DNA from: Spongospora subterranea | Taxonomy: Eukaryota; Endomyxa; Phytomyxea; Plasmodiophorida; Plasmodiophoridae | Length of the DNA: 64,000 bases | Reading direction: 5' to 3' | Assembly: GCA_900404475.1 (NCBI GenBank) | Contig: OUQQ01000069.1 | Location: forward strand, 1-64,000 | Part shown: piece by piece, positions 36,408-48,294 of the stretch | Layout of the letters: the number at the start of each line of letters is the position of its first letter | Position numbering within the stretch: position 1 is the first letter of the stretch | Notes under the pieces: generated by a model | What the model was told of the DNA's origin: nothing | Seen by the model: the letters and a program-made list of their open reading frames with translations, nothing else | The model's database searches: none | Translations under genes and position numbers: made by a program

Positions 36408-37562
36408 CTAGGAGTATCCCAGCTGATCTCTGCTATGGGACGTGGTAATCCCGAGGGAATCGTTGCTGATGCGTTTCCGTATCGATTCGCATGGAAATTG
36501 AGTCGGATTTTTCGATTGTTCATACGCCATAGGAGGGAAGACGTAAAACGCGCTCAAATTCAAACGCGGAATATATCGATTAAAAAGATGATCGACGGCC
36601 ATGAAATCGTCGACTATGGAACCCTCTTCCAGGATTCGAACTGCCGCATTTTTAGAGAGCATTACAGCATTGAAACAACGGCTAGCATCGGCAAGGTAGA
36701 GGTTTTCGGTCACATTTTTGTTGGTGCGAATTTTGTGACAAGTTCCAAGAAACACCACCTTAACGAAACGGATTCAGCGGATTCTAGGCAGCGGTAAATC
36801 GCATAGCAATCTTACATCCCAAAGCGGGTTGATAGTCGACAATTGGCTTTGAAGTGATGACAGTTTACTATTGAAATTTGGTACAACGAAGACGTCGTCC
36901 TCGATAACCAGAATACCGTCCGGGAACGTTCCATTGACGAGGTTTTCGAAAACTGTCCATTGATTCAATGTGCTTAATAAATATCCCTTTTCTTTCCCGG
37001 AAAACACGCTGCTGAACTGCTGGAAATCCTGCAGCCGCTCTGCGTTTCGAAACAGGTATCGCGATAAATACTTTCGGTTTTCGTATGCCATTTCTAAAGA
37101 CGGATATGAAATACGGGCTACATTTTCCGCTTTGATTTTTTTCAACAAAAGATTCCCTTGGTTCAAACGTGCGCCATAAGACAGAGCAACAAACGGCATG
37201 GGTCTCCTGATTGAATGCGGGAAATATTGGTTTGGTTCAGAAAACTCTTCTAGAGACAACTGATTCCACATCTCTTGTCCGATCAAAACAGCGGTGAACT
37301 CATCAGCGGATTGAATTTTGTCAATGATATTATTGCTTTCTAGGATGCGCTCATCAATGTCATGACCACAGTCTCTGGCAGATTGCTGTACAAGCCTGTC
37401 CATAACCGTTGGGTAATGCTGCTCCTCAAAGACCGCGACCTTTGCAGCGCCCCAGAGATATTCATTGGGCATAAGGAAGCAGAAGACAATGAACGCAGAA
37501 GATACCAGCGTCAAAATTAGCACCAGATTCCTGAATTTGTAAGGGTTTCTTCTCCTTTCCAT
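36408..37562 (-). CDS. Glycosyltransferase family 25-like type II membrane protein
   Basis: Exons 37562-36816 and 36758-36408 (57-bp intron) give 365 residues. After MERRRNPYKFRN comes one membrane helix (LVLILTLVSSAFIVFCFL). The lumenal part has the GT25 signature DGILVIEDDVFVVPNF (EDD acts as the metal/nucleotide-sugar motif). After the intron, NPLWDVVFLGTCHK is restored, then RCFNAVMLSKNAAVRIL and the VDDFMAVDHLF...YVFPPMAYEQS end. Family members transfer galactose or glucose in the secretory pathway. The acceptor is unknown. Start chosen at the ATG before the basic/hydrophobic segment; the frame stays open further upstream without another ATG. Confidence 0.8.
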
Positions 37563-38109
37563 GATTAGATCCCAAGCGATATTGTTTGTTTTAGAAGTGG
37601 CGCCAACTTCATACACCTCACCACACCATACCTACTTCTTTATTCGCCCCTTTATTGTGACTGAACCAATTCTCTCAAATAATCTACTGCATGAACAACG
37701 ACTCTAGGTCGCAACCCCTAAGGATTGGCCTTCTGGAGTTCATCGTCTGGTTCAGAAACACAACTTATCGTCTAAATCAAGCGTGTCTTGAAAGGTTGGG
37801 TTTTACTGGTGGCGCAGTGTAAGGGGAGGGCAAAATGCAGAACGTGACTCGCTCGATGTAGTTCTTCCCAGTTAGGTCGCTTCATGCCTTTGCAAAGTCG
37901 TCTTGTTGTAGCTTCCGCAACAAGCTCTACGCAAAACCATAGGCACCCTGGTCACTCTTTTTGAAAGAACTCAGTTTCCGGTTTTCCCATGAACGAATAT
38001 TTTGTTTTCAAGTAATCCATGACAAGAAATTAGAGTTTTTTTCACAAGTTTTACCCAAATCTTGTTGTACGATAAGGTAATTGATCAACTCTCTACAGGA
38101 TTTGCAACG
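37563..38109. other. Intergenic
   Basis: No coding frame or repeat recognised. Confidence 0.4.
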
Positions 38110-38700
38110 AAACCACGATATCCGATCTTGACCTCACGTTGATTCGACAATGAGACTAGAGATTTATGCGTTATTCGAGAACCTGTTGGCTCTATTCGCT
38201 TTATCACCTATCAGAAGCCGATTAACATCTATCAATATCTACCAAGCTTTAGCCTCCATAACCCATCTGTTATTAAAGGCGTTGTTTGGTTTAGTCTTTT
38301 TTCTGGTGTTGGCAGAAATGAGTTTCTTAACAGTGGCTTCCAGAGAATGTTGTATCAGGATGAGTGCTGTATTACGAGCAGCTTTAGCTTGAGCTCGTTG
38401 TTCTTCTTTTAGCGCTTTATTCTTCGCATGAGTTAATCTTCGAAGAGCGAACTGAAGGATGAAGAATCTGTCACGGTGGTACCCAGTTAGAGAGAGGCAG
38501 TTTGAGTTTAGGATTATATGGTTCTGCAGGTTCTCTCGGTTGATTGTTTTTTCAAAAAGTCTTGAGTTTTGATGTGCTTGATAAGCAGGGCAAGGGCATC
38601 TTTACAGACATTAGCGGGTGGAGGTTTGGGCTTTGGACAGAATTTGATTCCAAGACCTAAAACTTTGAAATCGGATGAATTGGAAAAAGGGACAATTTTT
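38110..38700 (-). mobile_element. Retroelement remnant, RT N-terminal region
   Basis: Minus-strand pieces read FKVLGLGIKFCPKPKPPP (like the conserved start of Penelope-like RT proteins, LSKGLxFxPxPxxP) and ALALLIKHIKTQDFL. They continue, after a frame change and stops, with RLTHAKNKALKEEQRAQAKA. Interrupted by several stop codons; not functional. Possibly the same element family as the RT pieces at 23.8-24.5 kb. Confidence 0.5.
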
Positions 38701-39052
38701 TCATGTAGTCAACTCTAGATAATCTGCTAAATCTGACGAGAGAAAGGTGAACGGGAGTCTGAGTCTATTCATTTTCCCCATTCCCCCTTTCAGCTTCCAG
38801 TTCCAGTTTCCATCAAATTTGCGGCCACGAGATGTCAATAGTTCTCCACTAATAAAGGCCAGGCATTGCGAGATTTGGGGTACAGGGACAGGTCCAGGCG
38901 GCGGGCGGTCGGCGGTCATAAGGTATGTATAGTCACAGGTTAGGATTGGGTGGTCCTCTGTGGTACTGGTTACGTTGTACTGTAGAGCGAATACGGTATT
39001 GATTATTATCCGCCATATGATGTGTGGGTTATATATATAGGTCGACCAACCA

Positions 39053-40772
39053 ATGATTATAGATAACTTTATAGATCAAATAAGCCAGTTTCTAGCGACT
39101 ATTGATGTCTGTAATCTGTTATTAGTCTGTTCGGCATGGATGCAGGTTCTGGATGTGCCACATGTCTGGAAATATCAATTATCACAACGTGATTCTTCTC
39201 GCCTTGCATTCCCATCAGCAGTACCGATGTCGCATTTGACATCGTCGCAGTTGCGTGTACTACTGAAGTGCATGCGAACTTTATCAGCACCAGAAATGTC
39301 TTACAACGTTATTGATCAAGGAGTGTATCAATCTTCTAGCGATGATTTTTCTCAAGGACTCGATAAAACTCTAGACAATAGGAAGAGCACATTTTGGTCA
39401 TCAACCGGAAGTGAAAACCAGAACTCATCAGACCTTCTTGTTTATCGATTGATAAATGGCCTTTGTATAATCAAACGTATATCAATCACTCCTTTTCGGG
39501 CATTTTATCAACGAGTACAAATTAACATTGTTGGTTGTAATAATGCCCGTTCATTGTTTTCTAGGGTATGCGCTGCTACAGCCCCATGGAGGCCCGGGTT
39601 GTCATTCGTATATCTGAAAATGATGAATCTAGTACAACATTCTCGAGTCCATGGTGTCAGATCACCAATCGTGATGGTAATACGTGTTTATATGTCGTTG
39701 CAAATGCATATCAATGCTCAATACAGAGCCGTTTGAATTCCCACTGGGTGAGGTGACTGTCTTTGGTGAATGGTTGCGTGTTGAACTTCGTGGTCGATGG
39801 TCTAAGCAAAGTTCAGATAATTTATATTATGTATGCCTTCGTAATGTATCTGCATTTGGCGTCCCAATTGCTGTTGCCCCTGATAACATGGTCGTTCAAG
39901 TATTGTACGACTATATCAGTGGAAAAGGCTTTTCAAGCTTGTCGTTTCTTGAGTTTTGCCGAAAAACCCATTATAACATGGAAAAGGTCACGAATATGAT
40001 CGACCGTGGTCGCGAACGAGTCAAAGTCATTGCAACTTGTGATCGACTGATTCAAGAGTCAAATGTGATGTTATTAATTCCAGAGGCATCTCAACTAAGA
40101 GACACTAACGAAATTCGTGACCATGTCGTCAACGCGTTGAATGAACATGGAGGAACTGAAGACGTCATGCAGTATCTCGCTGTTATGTATCACTTTTTGG
40201 ATGTTAAATTTACTGAAGAAGAATCATACTTCCTGGCAACAGCATTGATTAAGGTGGATGAGATGATATTTTTTCATGACTTGGTCAGCAAATTCCGGAT
40301 CACGTTTTCAGAAAGATTAGGTGATATATTTCTAACTTCTGAAAAATATTATGAGGCAATGGTGTGCTATTGTGGTGCTGTGATACCGGATAAGGTTGTT
40401 AATCATCATAATTTCATATGTGCATTAGCTCAATCTGGATCTTAGATTTTATCGACCTGCGCTTTACTCTGTAGTCAACCTGATAATCTGACGACACTGG
40501 ATGTGTTGATAAGGGCGTGTGATGATAAGCCGGTTGTTGTCGCTGAAATGGCTGCCATTCTTCAAAGAAAACATCATCCATATATCTGCTGCCTTTTCAT
40601 CATGAAAGCGGTTGAACAATTATATATAGATTTGGCGGCAGCGTCTGATATTCTCGGTGTACGATTTGCATCTAAACAAGACCTGGATGAGCTCGTCAAT
40701 TCTCAAAACCTTCTTTTTACTTCATCTGCCACTTCCTCCTTAGAAACCATTAATTTTAGTATATCATTTTGA
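39053..40772 (+). CDS. F-box protein with a central beta-rich domain
   Basis: Exons 39053-39514, 39565-39676, 39727-40394 and 40446-40772 encode 522 residues. The F-box is N-terminal (ISQFLATIDVCNLLLVCSAWMQVLDVPHVWK), so it probably recruits Skp1 and a Cullin-1 ubiquitin ligase. A domain seen in fungal F-box proteins follows: GMRCYSPMEARVVIRIS, FEFPLGEVTVFGEWLRVELRG and LYYVCLRNVSAFG. The C-terminal 270 residues are helical. The last intron is 51 bp (17 codons) with donor GTTGTT and acceptor CTTAG. If retained, it adds only the in-frame TAG at 40443-40445, so splicing decides between a 522-residue protein and one that stops at residue 430. Confidence 0.82.
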
Positions 40773-41365
40773 AATTAACTGATAAAGCGCCTGTTATTTA
40801 ATTGTAGTGGACAATCAAAATATGTTAAAATAAATTGTCATCTATCAGAATGGGGCGTAATACAACAGCCGGTTTCCCGAAACCGTAACTGCAATGATCG
40901 ATTGTAAGTACCTGAAGAAAATTGACCAGAAGGCGGCAGCGTTTCTTTTATACTGGCCGCTGGTTTTTTACAAAACATTTTCGACAATTGCAATCCGCTG
41001 CAGTTGATAAAGTTAGGCAGGGTGTTGTGTGGCCACAACTGTCTCCGGGCAGTGAGACCAGACCTGGGTCATTGCTTGGAGTCGGCCGTTTGTTCAGTGC
41101 GAGCTCTGGGCGATCGCGGCCATTGTCGATATCGAGACGGGAGGGTTGGCAAGAGAGGGCGAGAGGAGCGGCCTTCATCCACGCATTATTTACACCACAT
41201 TTGGAGTTCGGCTGTCAAAGTAGCTGGCAATCAGTGCATCATCTGATTGTCGGACTAGTGCAGCAAAATCAACAATACGAGAATCAACGCGCTCGGGGCG
41301 TTCATTCTTAGGCTTGTCGGCAGGGCAAGCTAAGCCAGTGAACTTAACTTGACCCAGTAGCAGTG
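40773..41365. other. Intergenic, locally GC-rich
   Basis: Overlapping open frames on both strands at about 40920-41310 have no domain. The GC-rich part just before 41366 is probably the promoter of the next gene. Confidence 0.4.
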
Positions 41366-42915
41366 ATGGTGGTTCCCGCCGCAAAAGCGAATGCTAAATT
41401 CAAACCAGCTCGGCTGAAATGCAGTCGTTTGAAAATCGGCACTTGGTCTTTTACGGCTGCGCCCTCCAACGATCGTATGGCCTTCGAAGCGAAGTTTTTA
41501 TTTTCCAGGTTGTTATCAATGTCGAAATTGCGGTGATCGCCTTGGACTAACTTATCTTGACAGGAAACGCCTGGTTTGGGAATGGAAAATTGGGACCAAT
41601 TCGAAGAAGAAGATTGATATTCCTTTTGCCAGCGTTGATCAAATGTGTTAGTGTATTTAAGAGTAACTCCAAATATTTGAGTTTCACGTTGTGAGACAGA
41701 TGGGGAGAATGTCAGCAACAATCAGTGCAGACTCATTGTTGTCGTCACAAACACGCCGAACTTTTCATCTGGAGTGATTGCCAACAATCAGGCCACCAAA
41801 TGGGGGGCGTGTGAAGATTTTACTGATGGGCAAGCACTAAAGAGCGCATTGCATGAGCTGGATCTTCCTGTAGACATCAAGGCGCTTAACACTGTTTTGG
41901 CAACCCTCGGGGACTTTGACCCTAAGTACCAAGCTTAGCCAGAGTTTTGCAACTTATGGCTTATTACTTTACCATCAGTTTTAGGGAGATGTTTGCTCGT
42001 CGATCGCAGCTTGTGAAACAAACCCAAGCTGCCCCCGTGTCGCTCGAGCCGTTAAACAAGAAACCACGCCCATCTGCTGAGATGTTTGCTCATGCTGTGG
42101 GTCAAGCTCAGGCTCATTCAGAACGCAATTCCATCGCACATGTCGAGCGAAAACCGGTTTTGTCAACAAGTGGTTGCACGTGTGTTGGTATTTGTGAGGC
42201 ATTTACCTGCTCGTGCTCGTTGTCACTACGAAAATGCAATCCTCAGACATGTGTCTGCCTTCGTGCATGTTGTCAAAACCCCTTCTCAATCATGGCAGCT
42301 AAAGGGTTAAATCTTGATCGCTTACCTGCCCATCAGTGCTTGAACGACAATATATCTCTTCATCCAGAGCGACAGTCTCATCGTCGGCTGTTCAGTCGGA
42401 TAACGCTCCCCTGTTGTAAAGCTGAAACTCTGCTGGTCCACTCCTTAGCATTAGGATCAAAGTGTGCATGCGGTGCTACTTGGGATTTTTCGTTTTGTGA
42501 AGGAAAACCGGTTGATTTTGGCGGCATTTCCGAGACATTCCATTGTTCGAAATGCAAACGCTGTCAAAGCATTGATTCCAAACATTGCGATATATGTGGA
42601 GTGTGTTCATCAACAGAAAGCCCTTGCCCATGTGCCAAGTTGAAAATCCCATCGCCGGTTGTGCAGTGTTCGTCAGGCAATGGGTTCCAAGAGAATGGTC
42701 ATCATCCATGCGGGTTTTCCCCATCGGACATTCAACCATCTGAAAGTCCCGATTCCGATGCGTCCCTAGCTTCAACAATGAGCCCACCCAAACGCAAAAC
42801 CCCTGATGATTCTCTGGCTGGGCAGTCGCATTGGTCCAGAGCATTTCTTGGCCTTGGTCAAGATCGGCAGTTTCATCGTGAGCTTCAGCAGATGGTTCAA
42901 GACTTATATCGCTAG
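41366..42915 (+). CDS. TRF-like-family domain protein with a Cys-rich C-terminus
   Basis: Exons 41366-41508, 41564-41646, 41700-41925 and 41985-42915 encode 460 residues. Residues 10-175 follow a conserved eukaryotic domain best known from plant TRF-like proteins: LKIGTWSF, FLFSRKRLVWEWKIG, KIDIPFASVDQM, LIVVVTNTPNFSSG and WGACEDFTDGQALKSALHEL. The second half is cysteine-rich: CTCVGICEAFTCSCS, CNPQTCVCLRACCQNPF, then FHCSKCKRCQSI and HCDICGVCSS, implying several bound zinc ions. The function of the family is not established; nucleic-acid binding is a guess. The first intron donors are GTTGTT and GTTAGT. The model is supported by phase at every junction and by the order of the family blocks. 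Confidence 0.8.
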
Positions 42916-43252
42916 CAATTTAGACTTATATTTATGCACATAGACAACATAGATTTGCCAAACAATCTGCAAGAAACTGGCCTAATTTTGTGGAATAAAT
43001 TGAATAATATTGGTCATTTCTGAATTGTTTTTGATAAAGTTTGAGAAATACTATAGGGAGAGCGATGGGATTTGGCGATTAATGTGCGGAGTTAACAGAT
43101 AGAGAGAGAGAGGGGAGAGAGAACCACCACAGCAGAATAGCGATAAGAGAGAGGAGGGAGATTAACACGGGGAACAGGAGATCACCCTATTGTCGGATTG
43201 CACCACAACATTCCATCATCTCCTTCAGTGAACCCATTGTTACCCCCAGATC
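42916..43252. other. Intergenic with a GA-rich stretch
   Basis: Holds (GA)-rich sequence at about 43100-43165 upstream of MCTS1. No gene. Confidence 0.5.
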
Positions 43253-44083
43253 ATGTTCAAAAAGTATGATAATCACTTGGGCTGAATGTCGAAAGCGCCA
43301 TGGCTGTTGTTGATTGCTATGCTATTAGGTTCTCTAGATCAGAAGATATCGGATCGTATTCCAAAGTCAAAACATCTGATCAAAGGAAGATTAGGAAGTG
43401 TATTTCCGAGAACTATCCCAATGAAGATCCCAGTTTTGATCTAATATTCAAGAAGAAAAGCCCCATGAATTTGGCAAAATGGTAAATTGGCGACAACTCT
43501 TTATCAATGCATTTATTTTTTTTATTTCATAGCCATAATCATGTCCAGTTAATCGCATGTGAGAACAACCAGGTTTGGTTTTTTTCATTCCGGAAGGGTG
43601 AATTTATCCCGACTCTTCGTACGCTCCACAAATGTCAGTAAACATCCTATGGTCTTCCGTTCGGCATATTCATATTTAGAATTATAGTCCCGAAAATGCT
43701 GCCCATTGTTCAAGTTGATCGCGGGGCTATCAAGTTTGTACTGGGAGGTGCAAATATAATGTGCCCTGGGTTGACGTCAGCTGGTGGACGAATGGACACT
43801 CCAATAGAGAATGACACCGTTTGCGTTAGTCTCATTAGCCATAACGTTTTGAGAGAAACTGATGTACTCGATTATCCAGGCGATATATGCAGAAGACAAA
43901 GAACACGCACTTGCAATTGGCGTCACAAAAATGTCTACTGATGCGATGTAAGTGACGAGTTGTTAAACGACACAATTGCTTATAACTATTTTCGTGTCAT
44001 TTAGCCGATCGGAGAATAAGGGAATCGGTATTGAAGTGATTCATTACCTAAATGACGGTTTATGGGCAATGCCCATCTTATAA
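43253..44083 (+). CDS. MCTS1: MCTS1/Tma20, PUA-domain translation factor
   Basis: Exons 43253-43263, 43329-43481, 43533-43633, 43688-43824, 43880-43947 and 44005-44083 encode 182 residues; human MCTS1 has 181. The first coding exon is 11 bases (MFKK), exactly the family start. Then come [33 protein letters not shown] and the PUA domain: [39 protein letters not shown] and [21 protein letters not shown]1 pairs with DENR/Tma22 to recycle 40S subunits by removing deacylated tRNA, and to reinitiate translation. Donors include GTTAGT and GTCAGT. Confidence 0.96.
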
Positions 44084-44268
44084 GTATAATTTCGCACCAT
44101 CAATGTTTTCAATATATTGATTATATCTCATTCATTTTGATTTGCCCTTCTCCTTGACTACTTCCATCTTCACCCACTCGATATTCCAGATATCTATTAT
44201 AGTGTGTTGCTCGTGCCCGATCAGGATGACATTCCATGTTCGATAACAGGTTGTGAATATCTAGACCA

Positions 44269-46633
44269 ATGGGCAAAGAAGTCGTCAATACCTCAATTCG
44301 AGTCGTATGTCGGTTCCGTCCCCGCAATAATCTTGAAATCGAACAAGATGCTGAAAATGTGATCGATGTTATCGATGATAAAATTGCCAGTATACAGCAT
44401 CCAGGGCAGAAAGCGTATAGGTTCGATTTCGACCATGTATTCGATGAGTATTGTAGCCAGGCGGATATATTCAAGAAGACGGCTGAACCAATGGTTTACG
44501 AAATATTACAGGGATACAACTCGACAATATTCGCATGTAAGAAGAGGGCGTGTGATTGAGGGATCAGCGAACCCGGGTTACTCATTGGGCCGATCCGATA
44601 CAGATGGGCAAACCGGCAGCGGGAAGACGTTCACCATGGCCGGGGATCGTGATAATCAAGGGCTGATCCCTCGAACGGTGCAACAGTTGTTTGATGGGAT
44701 CGCTGGATCCGCCAGCAATATCGAGTTCACGATCAAGGCGTCATATCTAGAGATATATCTGGAGAAGGTAAATTGGAGAATGCCAGGTAGAGGTGCTGCT
44801 ATGAACACATCGCGATCCCCTGAACAATATAGGTTCGCGACCTATTGGATACGAACAGGGAGAATCTGAGGATCAGAGAAAGCCCATCTGGAATGCTGGT
44901 TGAAGGAGCAACCGAGATATATGTCGCATCCCCAGCTGAAGTGATGCAGGTTATGGAATTCGGTGCCTCTAATCGGGTCATCGCATCGACCAGAATGAAT
45001 CTAGAGTCGTCCAGAAGCCATTCAATATTCATCATGACCGTTCATCAACTAGATACGATCACGAAATCTAAAAAAAACTCGAAGTTATTGCTGGTTGATT
45101 TAGCAGGTAGTGAAAAGGTTGAGAAGACAGAGGCGTCTGGAACCGCTCTGAAAGAGGCACAAAACATCAACAAGTCATTATCAGCCCTTGGCAATGTGAT
45201 CAATGCCTTAGCTACGAATTCGGCCCATGTTCCATATAGGTAATATTTATATAACGTCTCTCATATCAATCGTTCAACATCTCATCAAATCTACGAACAG
45301 AGACTCAAAATTGACAAAACTGCTTCGTGATAGTATTGGAGGCAATTCACTATGCTGTCTGATCATATGTTGTTCACCAAGCGTCTATAATGTTGTTGAG
45401 ACAATCACGACCTGCCGATTCGGTCAGCGAGCGAAACTCATTCACAACAAGGCCGAGATCAATTCGGAAAAGTCGCTGGCTGAGTACAAGGCGTTGCTGG
45501 CCGAGGCAGAGAAGACAATTCAACAACAAACGGAAATCATCGAAATGTTGGAGAAGGGTCCGACTCTCCCAGGAAGTCATATTGACCCAGAGGATGCGGT
45601 TGAAATCGGAGACGATGTATTTTTTGAGCCTTTACCAACGGTGACTCCAGCGCGATTGGAGATGCAATCGTCGCAGCGCCATTCAGTCGCGGCTGGGTCT
45701 GCGATTGTGGAACTACAAGATCAGTTGAGTAAGATTGAGAAGAAACTGGTAATCAGCCAGGATGAGGTTGAGGGATATCGGGATCGGCTATCGGATAAAC
45801 AATCGGAGATCGCCATTCACCTACAGACGATCGAGAATTTGAACCTGAAACAACAGCAGTTGAAATCTGATCACATCGCAGATCAAGTCATCTTGAAGAA
45901 GATATCGGATGAAGCCGCCACCTTGTCGTCGCAAGCTGTGAAACTACAGATAGAGGTTGAGGAACAGAGAATGAGGGCAGAGAAGGCAGAGATGGAAGCG
46001 CAAAGAATAGAGAAGGAGCAAACCACGCGATTAGAAGGGCTGGGGACGTGGACCAAAGAATATGAACCACAGCCTAATATCGATCCATCGTTGCCACCGA
46101 AACTGCAGATTGAATCCATATCCAGACAATACGCGAAACTGTTCTTCGAGCTGACCAATACGGTCGAGAAGCTGATCCAGTTGCAGGAATCGTACTCGGA
46201 TCTGGAAGAGGAGCTGAAGGCGCATCGATCGTATAACGATAAGGGATACCTTGATGACGACTCCGTTAGAATACTATCGAAACGGGCCTTTGCTGAGACG
46301 CAAGCCGCTAGATTACGGGTTGAGAATGGGAGATTACAGAGGATTGAGCAAGGCCAAGCGCGATTATTGGATTCTTGGAAGCAACATATGACACAAATGG
46401 AGGGGGCTGTTGAAACAATATTAAAACTCAGCAGACGACGTCAGGAACAGAACGATATGATTACGGAAGCGCTGAAGAAAGAGGTTGAAGCATATAAATC
46501 CATGGCGTTGAGAAAAGTCGAGTCGCACGTTGGTGCGCCACAACTGCACGTTCATAAGCCACTTCATGGGGGTAAACCACAGCTCAAACATATCGCACAA
46601 GATGACAATAGTGTGAAAATTGAAGACTTATGA
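44269..46633 (+). CDS. Kinesin heavy chain, kinesin-1-like
   Basis: Exons 44269-44536, 44604-44767, 44833-45239 and 45301-46633 encode 723 residues. The N-terminal motor is complete: IRVVCRFRPRN, the P-loop YGQTGSGKTFTM (split by intron 1), NLESSRSHSIF (switch I), LLVDLAGSEKV (switch II) and NKSLSALGNVINAL. The neck region NKAEINSEKSLAEYKALLAEAE and the long coiled coil resemble fungal conventional kinesin. A plus-end-directed transport motor is the likely role. At 723 residues it is shorter than typical fungal kinesin-1 (about 930) and lacks an obvious cargo-binding IAK tail, so its family is less certain than the motor itself. Confidence 0.93.
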
Positions 46634-46707
46634 CCATAATGTGATCTAGATTAATATATCATGCAATTGTATTACAGGATGAAGAACCGTTGATTGCGTG
46701 TAGTTTC

Positions 46708-48294
46708 TCAGAAATAAACCCTTATACTGCCGGCGATGGACATTTCTTGGAATTGATACCCTGACGATTGAGCATAAGCCAATACTGCTGGACGAACCTT
46801 TCCAACACCGGAATACGAATGGCGACCAACACCCGTGATCACATCCAAATAACGCCCTGATCGAGACCCAGTTTGGCTCCTACCAAACTCAGCACATAAC
46901 TGCGATAACAACCTGTGGATTCGGTCAACGGCTTCGGTAGCATGCAATCCATGAACATCAACGACGTGACCTTGAAGAAAAACAAAAATTAGAATGAAAT
47001 ATATCCAGTTACTGAAGGATGAATTGTACCCAGTCCTTTGGCGACCTCAAGGTTCTCGTTTCGCGCATCGAATATCTGCCCAGATGCTTGTTGATGTAAT
47101 AATTCCATCTGATTATGGTGGTATCTTCCTTTTTGTGATAATTCTTTGGCTAACGCGCCATCTCCTGTTAGATTTCACCATTAAACACTAGCGAAACCAT
47201 GACAAAAAGGTTGACGACACAATAGAACCTCTGAGAAATGCCGCTGTGGCATTAGTGAAATATGAATTACGGCGCCGGGCATGGTCCATTGCGGCGTCTC
47301 TTGATTCAAAATATACAGACGATATGGCATCCCCAGTTGTCACAATCGGCGTCGATACTGATAATCGCTCCTAAGACAGTGAACTTTAAGTAAAGTATGA
47401 TGCTTGGCGGTGAAATACCAATAAACCTCTGGGCCATTTTGTTTGTGTCGATATAATGGAGGCGCCTTGATTGGCGCCGCCCCCATGGTTTTTACCTCTT
47501 TCGATGGAGGACCGAATCGCTCCCTGAGCACCTTTTCAGCGACTGATGCAAGATTTTTCCCATGAGTTCTAAGCAATCGTTCATTTATTGCTCTGACGCA
47601 GGGTGATATGATATACCTGAAATAATCCTCGACAAGTTGCGGATTTACATGCGCCCATTGTGCTTGAAGCGATTCCAACTTCATCTTGGCGACCAGATCG
47701 AATGGAGCTGGATGGATTGGGGGATGAGGATGCGAAGGAGATATCACCCTAGATAATGATGGAGATATGGGAATGGGAGATGGATCAGCCGACACCGTCG
47801 TCACATTATCTAGTTCATGAAGGAAGCTGCAATCAGATCCACGAGCACAATGGCCACGAAGATAGAAGCGGCATATTGCAGACCGATCAGTCTTTGAATG
47901 AAGGAATTGGCAATTGGCGATTAAACAATGGCCATTCAAAAAATATTTACAGACTGGTGTAGAATTGACGATGGATTTAGGGTCATCTTGTTTTGAACCA
48001 GACTCAGACAAATTTGAGGAAGGAGATGGGGTTGGAGTTGATAAAGCAGCCAGAAGGCGCTCAACACAAATCATAAGATCGTTGTCATGAGCAATTAGGA
48101 AAGCCTGAAGACTTAGAGAAGGTAAACAAGGAGAAGGCGGGGAATGGAATGGGGATAATATCTCACCTTGATGGGTGTAATTCAGGGAATATATTCACCA
48201 ATAACGACAACTGGTTGGGAATACCTTGGACAGGTGATTCATGGGCCGATGATGATATGGATGGATCGAACGCAGGCGCATTGGGGTTCATCAT
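46708..48294 (-). CDS. PAM2-CUE-CCCH-DUF1771-Smr protein (candidate no-go-decay nuclease)
   Basis: Exons 48294-48167, 48111-47427, 47370-47229, 47164-47030 and 46970-46708 give 450 residues. Domains in order: a PAM2 motif at the very start (MNPNAPAFDPS), which binds the MLLE domain of poly(A)-binding protein; a CUE domain (LSLLVNIFPELHPSSLQAFLIAHDND), which binds ubiquitin; two CCCH zinc fingers (CKYFLNGHCLIANCQFLH and CRFYLRGHCARGSDCSFLH); a DUF1771-like helical region (RDAAMDHARRRNSYF...AKELSQKGRYHHNQM); and a C-terminal Smr domain (VVDVHGLHATEAVDRI, DVITGVGRHSYSGVGKV). Yeast Cue2 and worm NONU-1 combine CUE and Smr to cut mRNA on collided ribosomes. The same role is inferred, with PABP and RNA binding added. 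Confidence 0.88.

Noticed and set aside
40922..41311. Plus-strand frame of 129 codons upstream of the TRF-like gene
   Set aside because: Overlaps other open frames on both strands in a GC-rich stretch, and shows no conserved motif.
44121..44474. Minus-strand frame over the kinesin start
   Set aside because: Antisense shadow of the kinesin motor exon.
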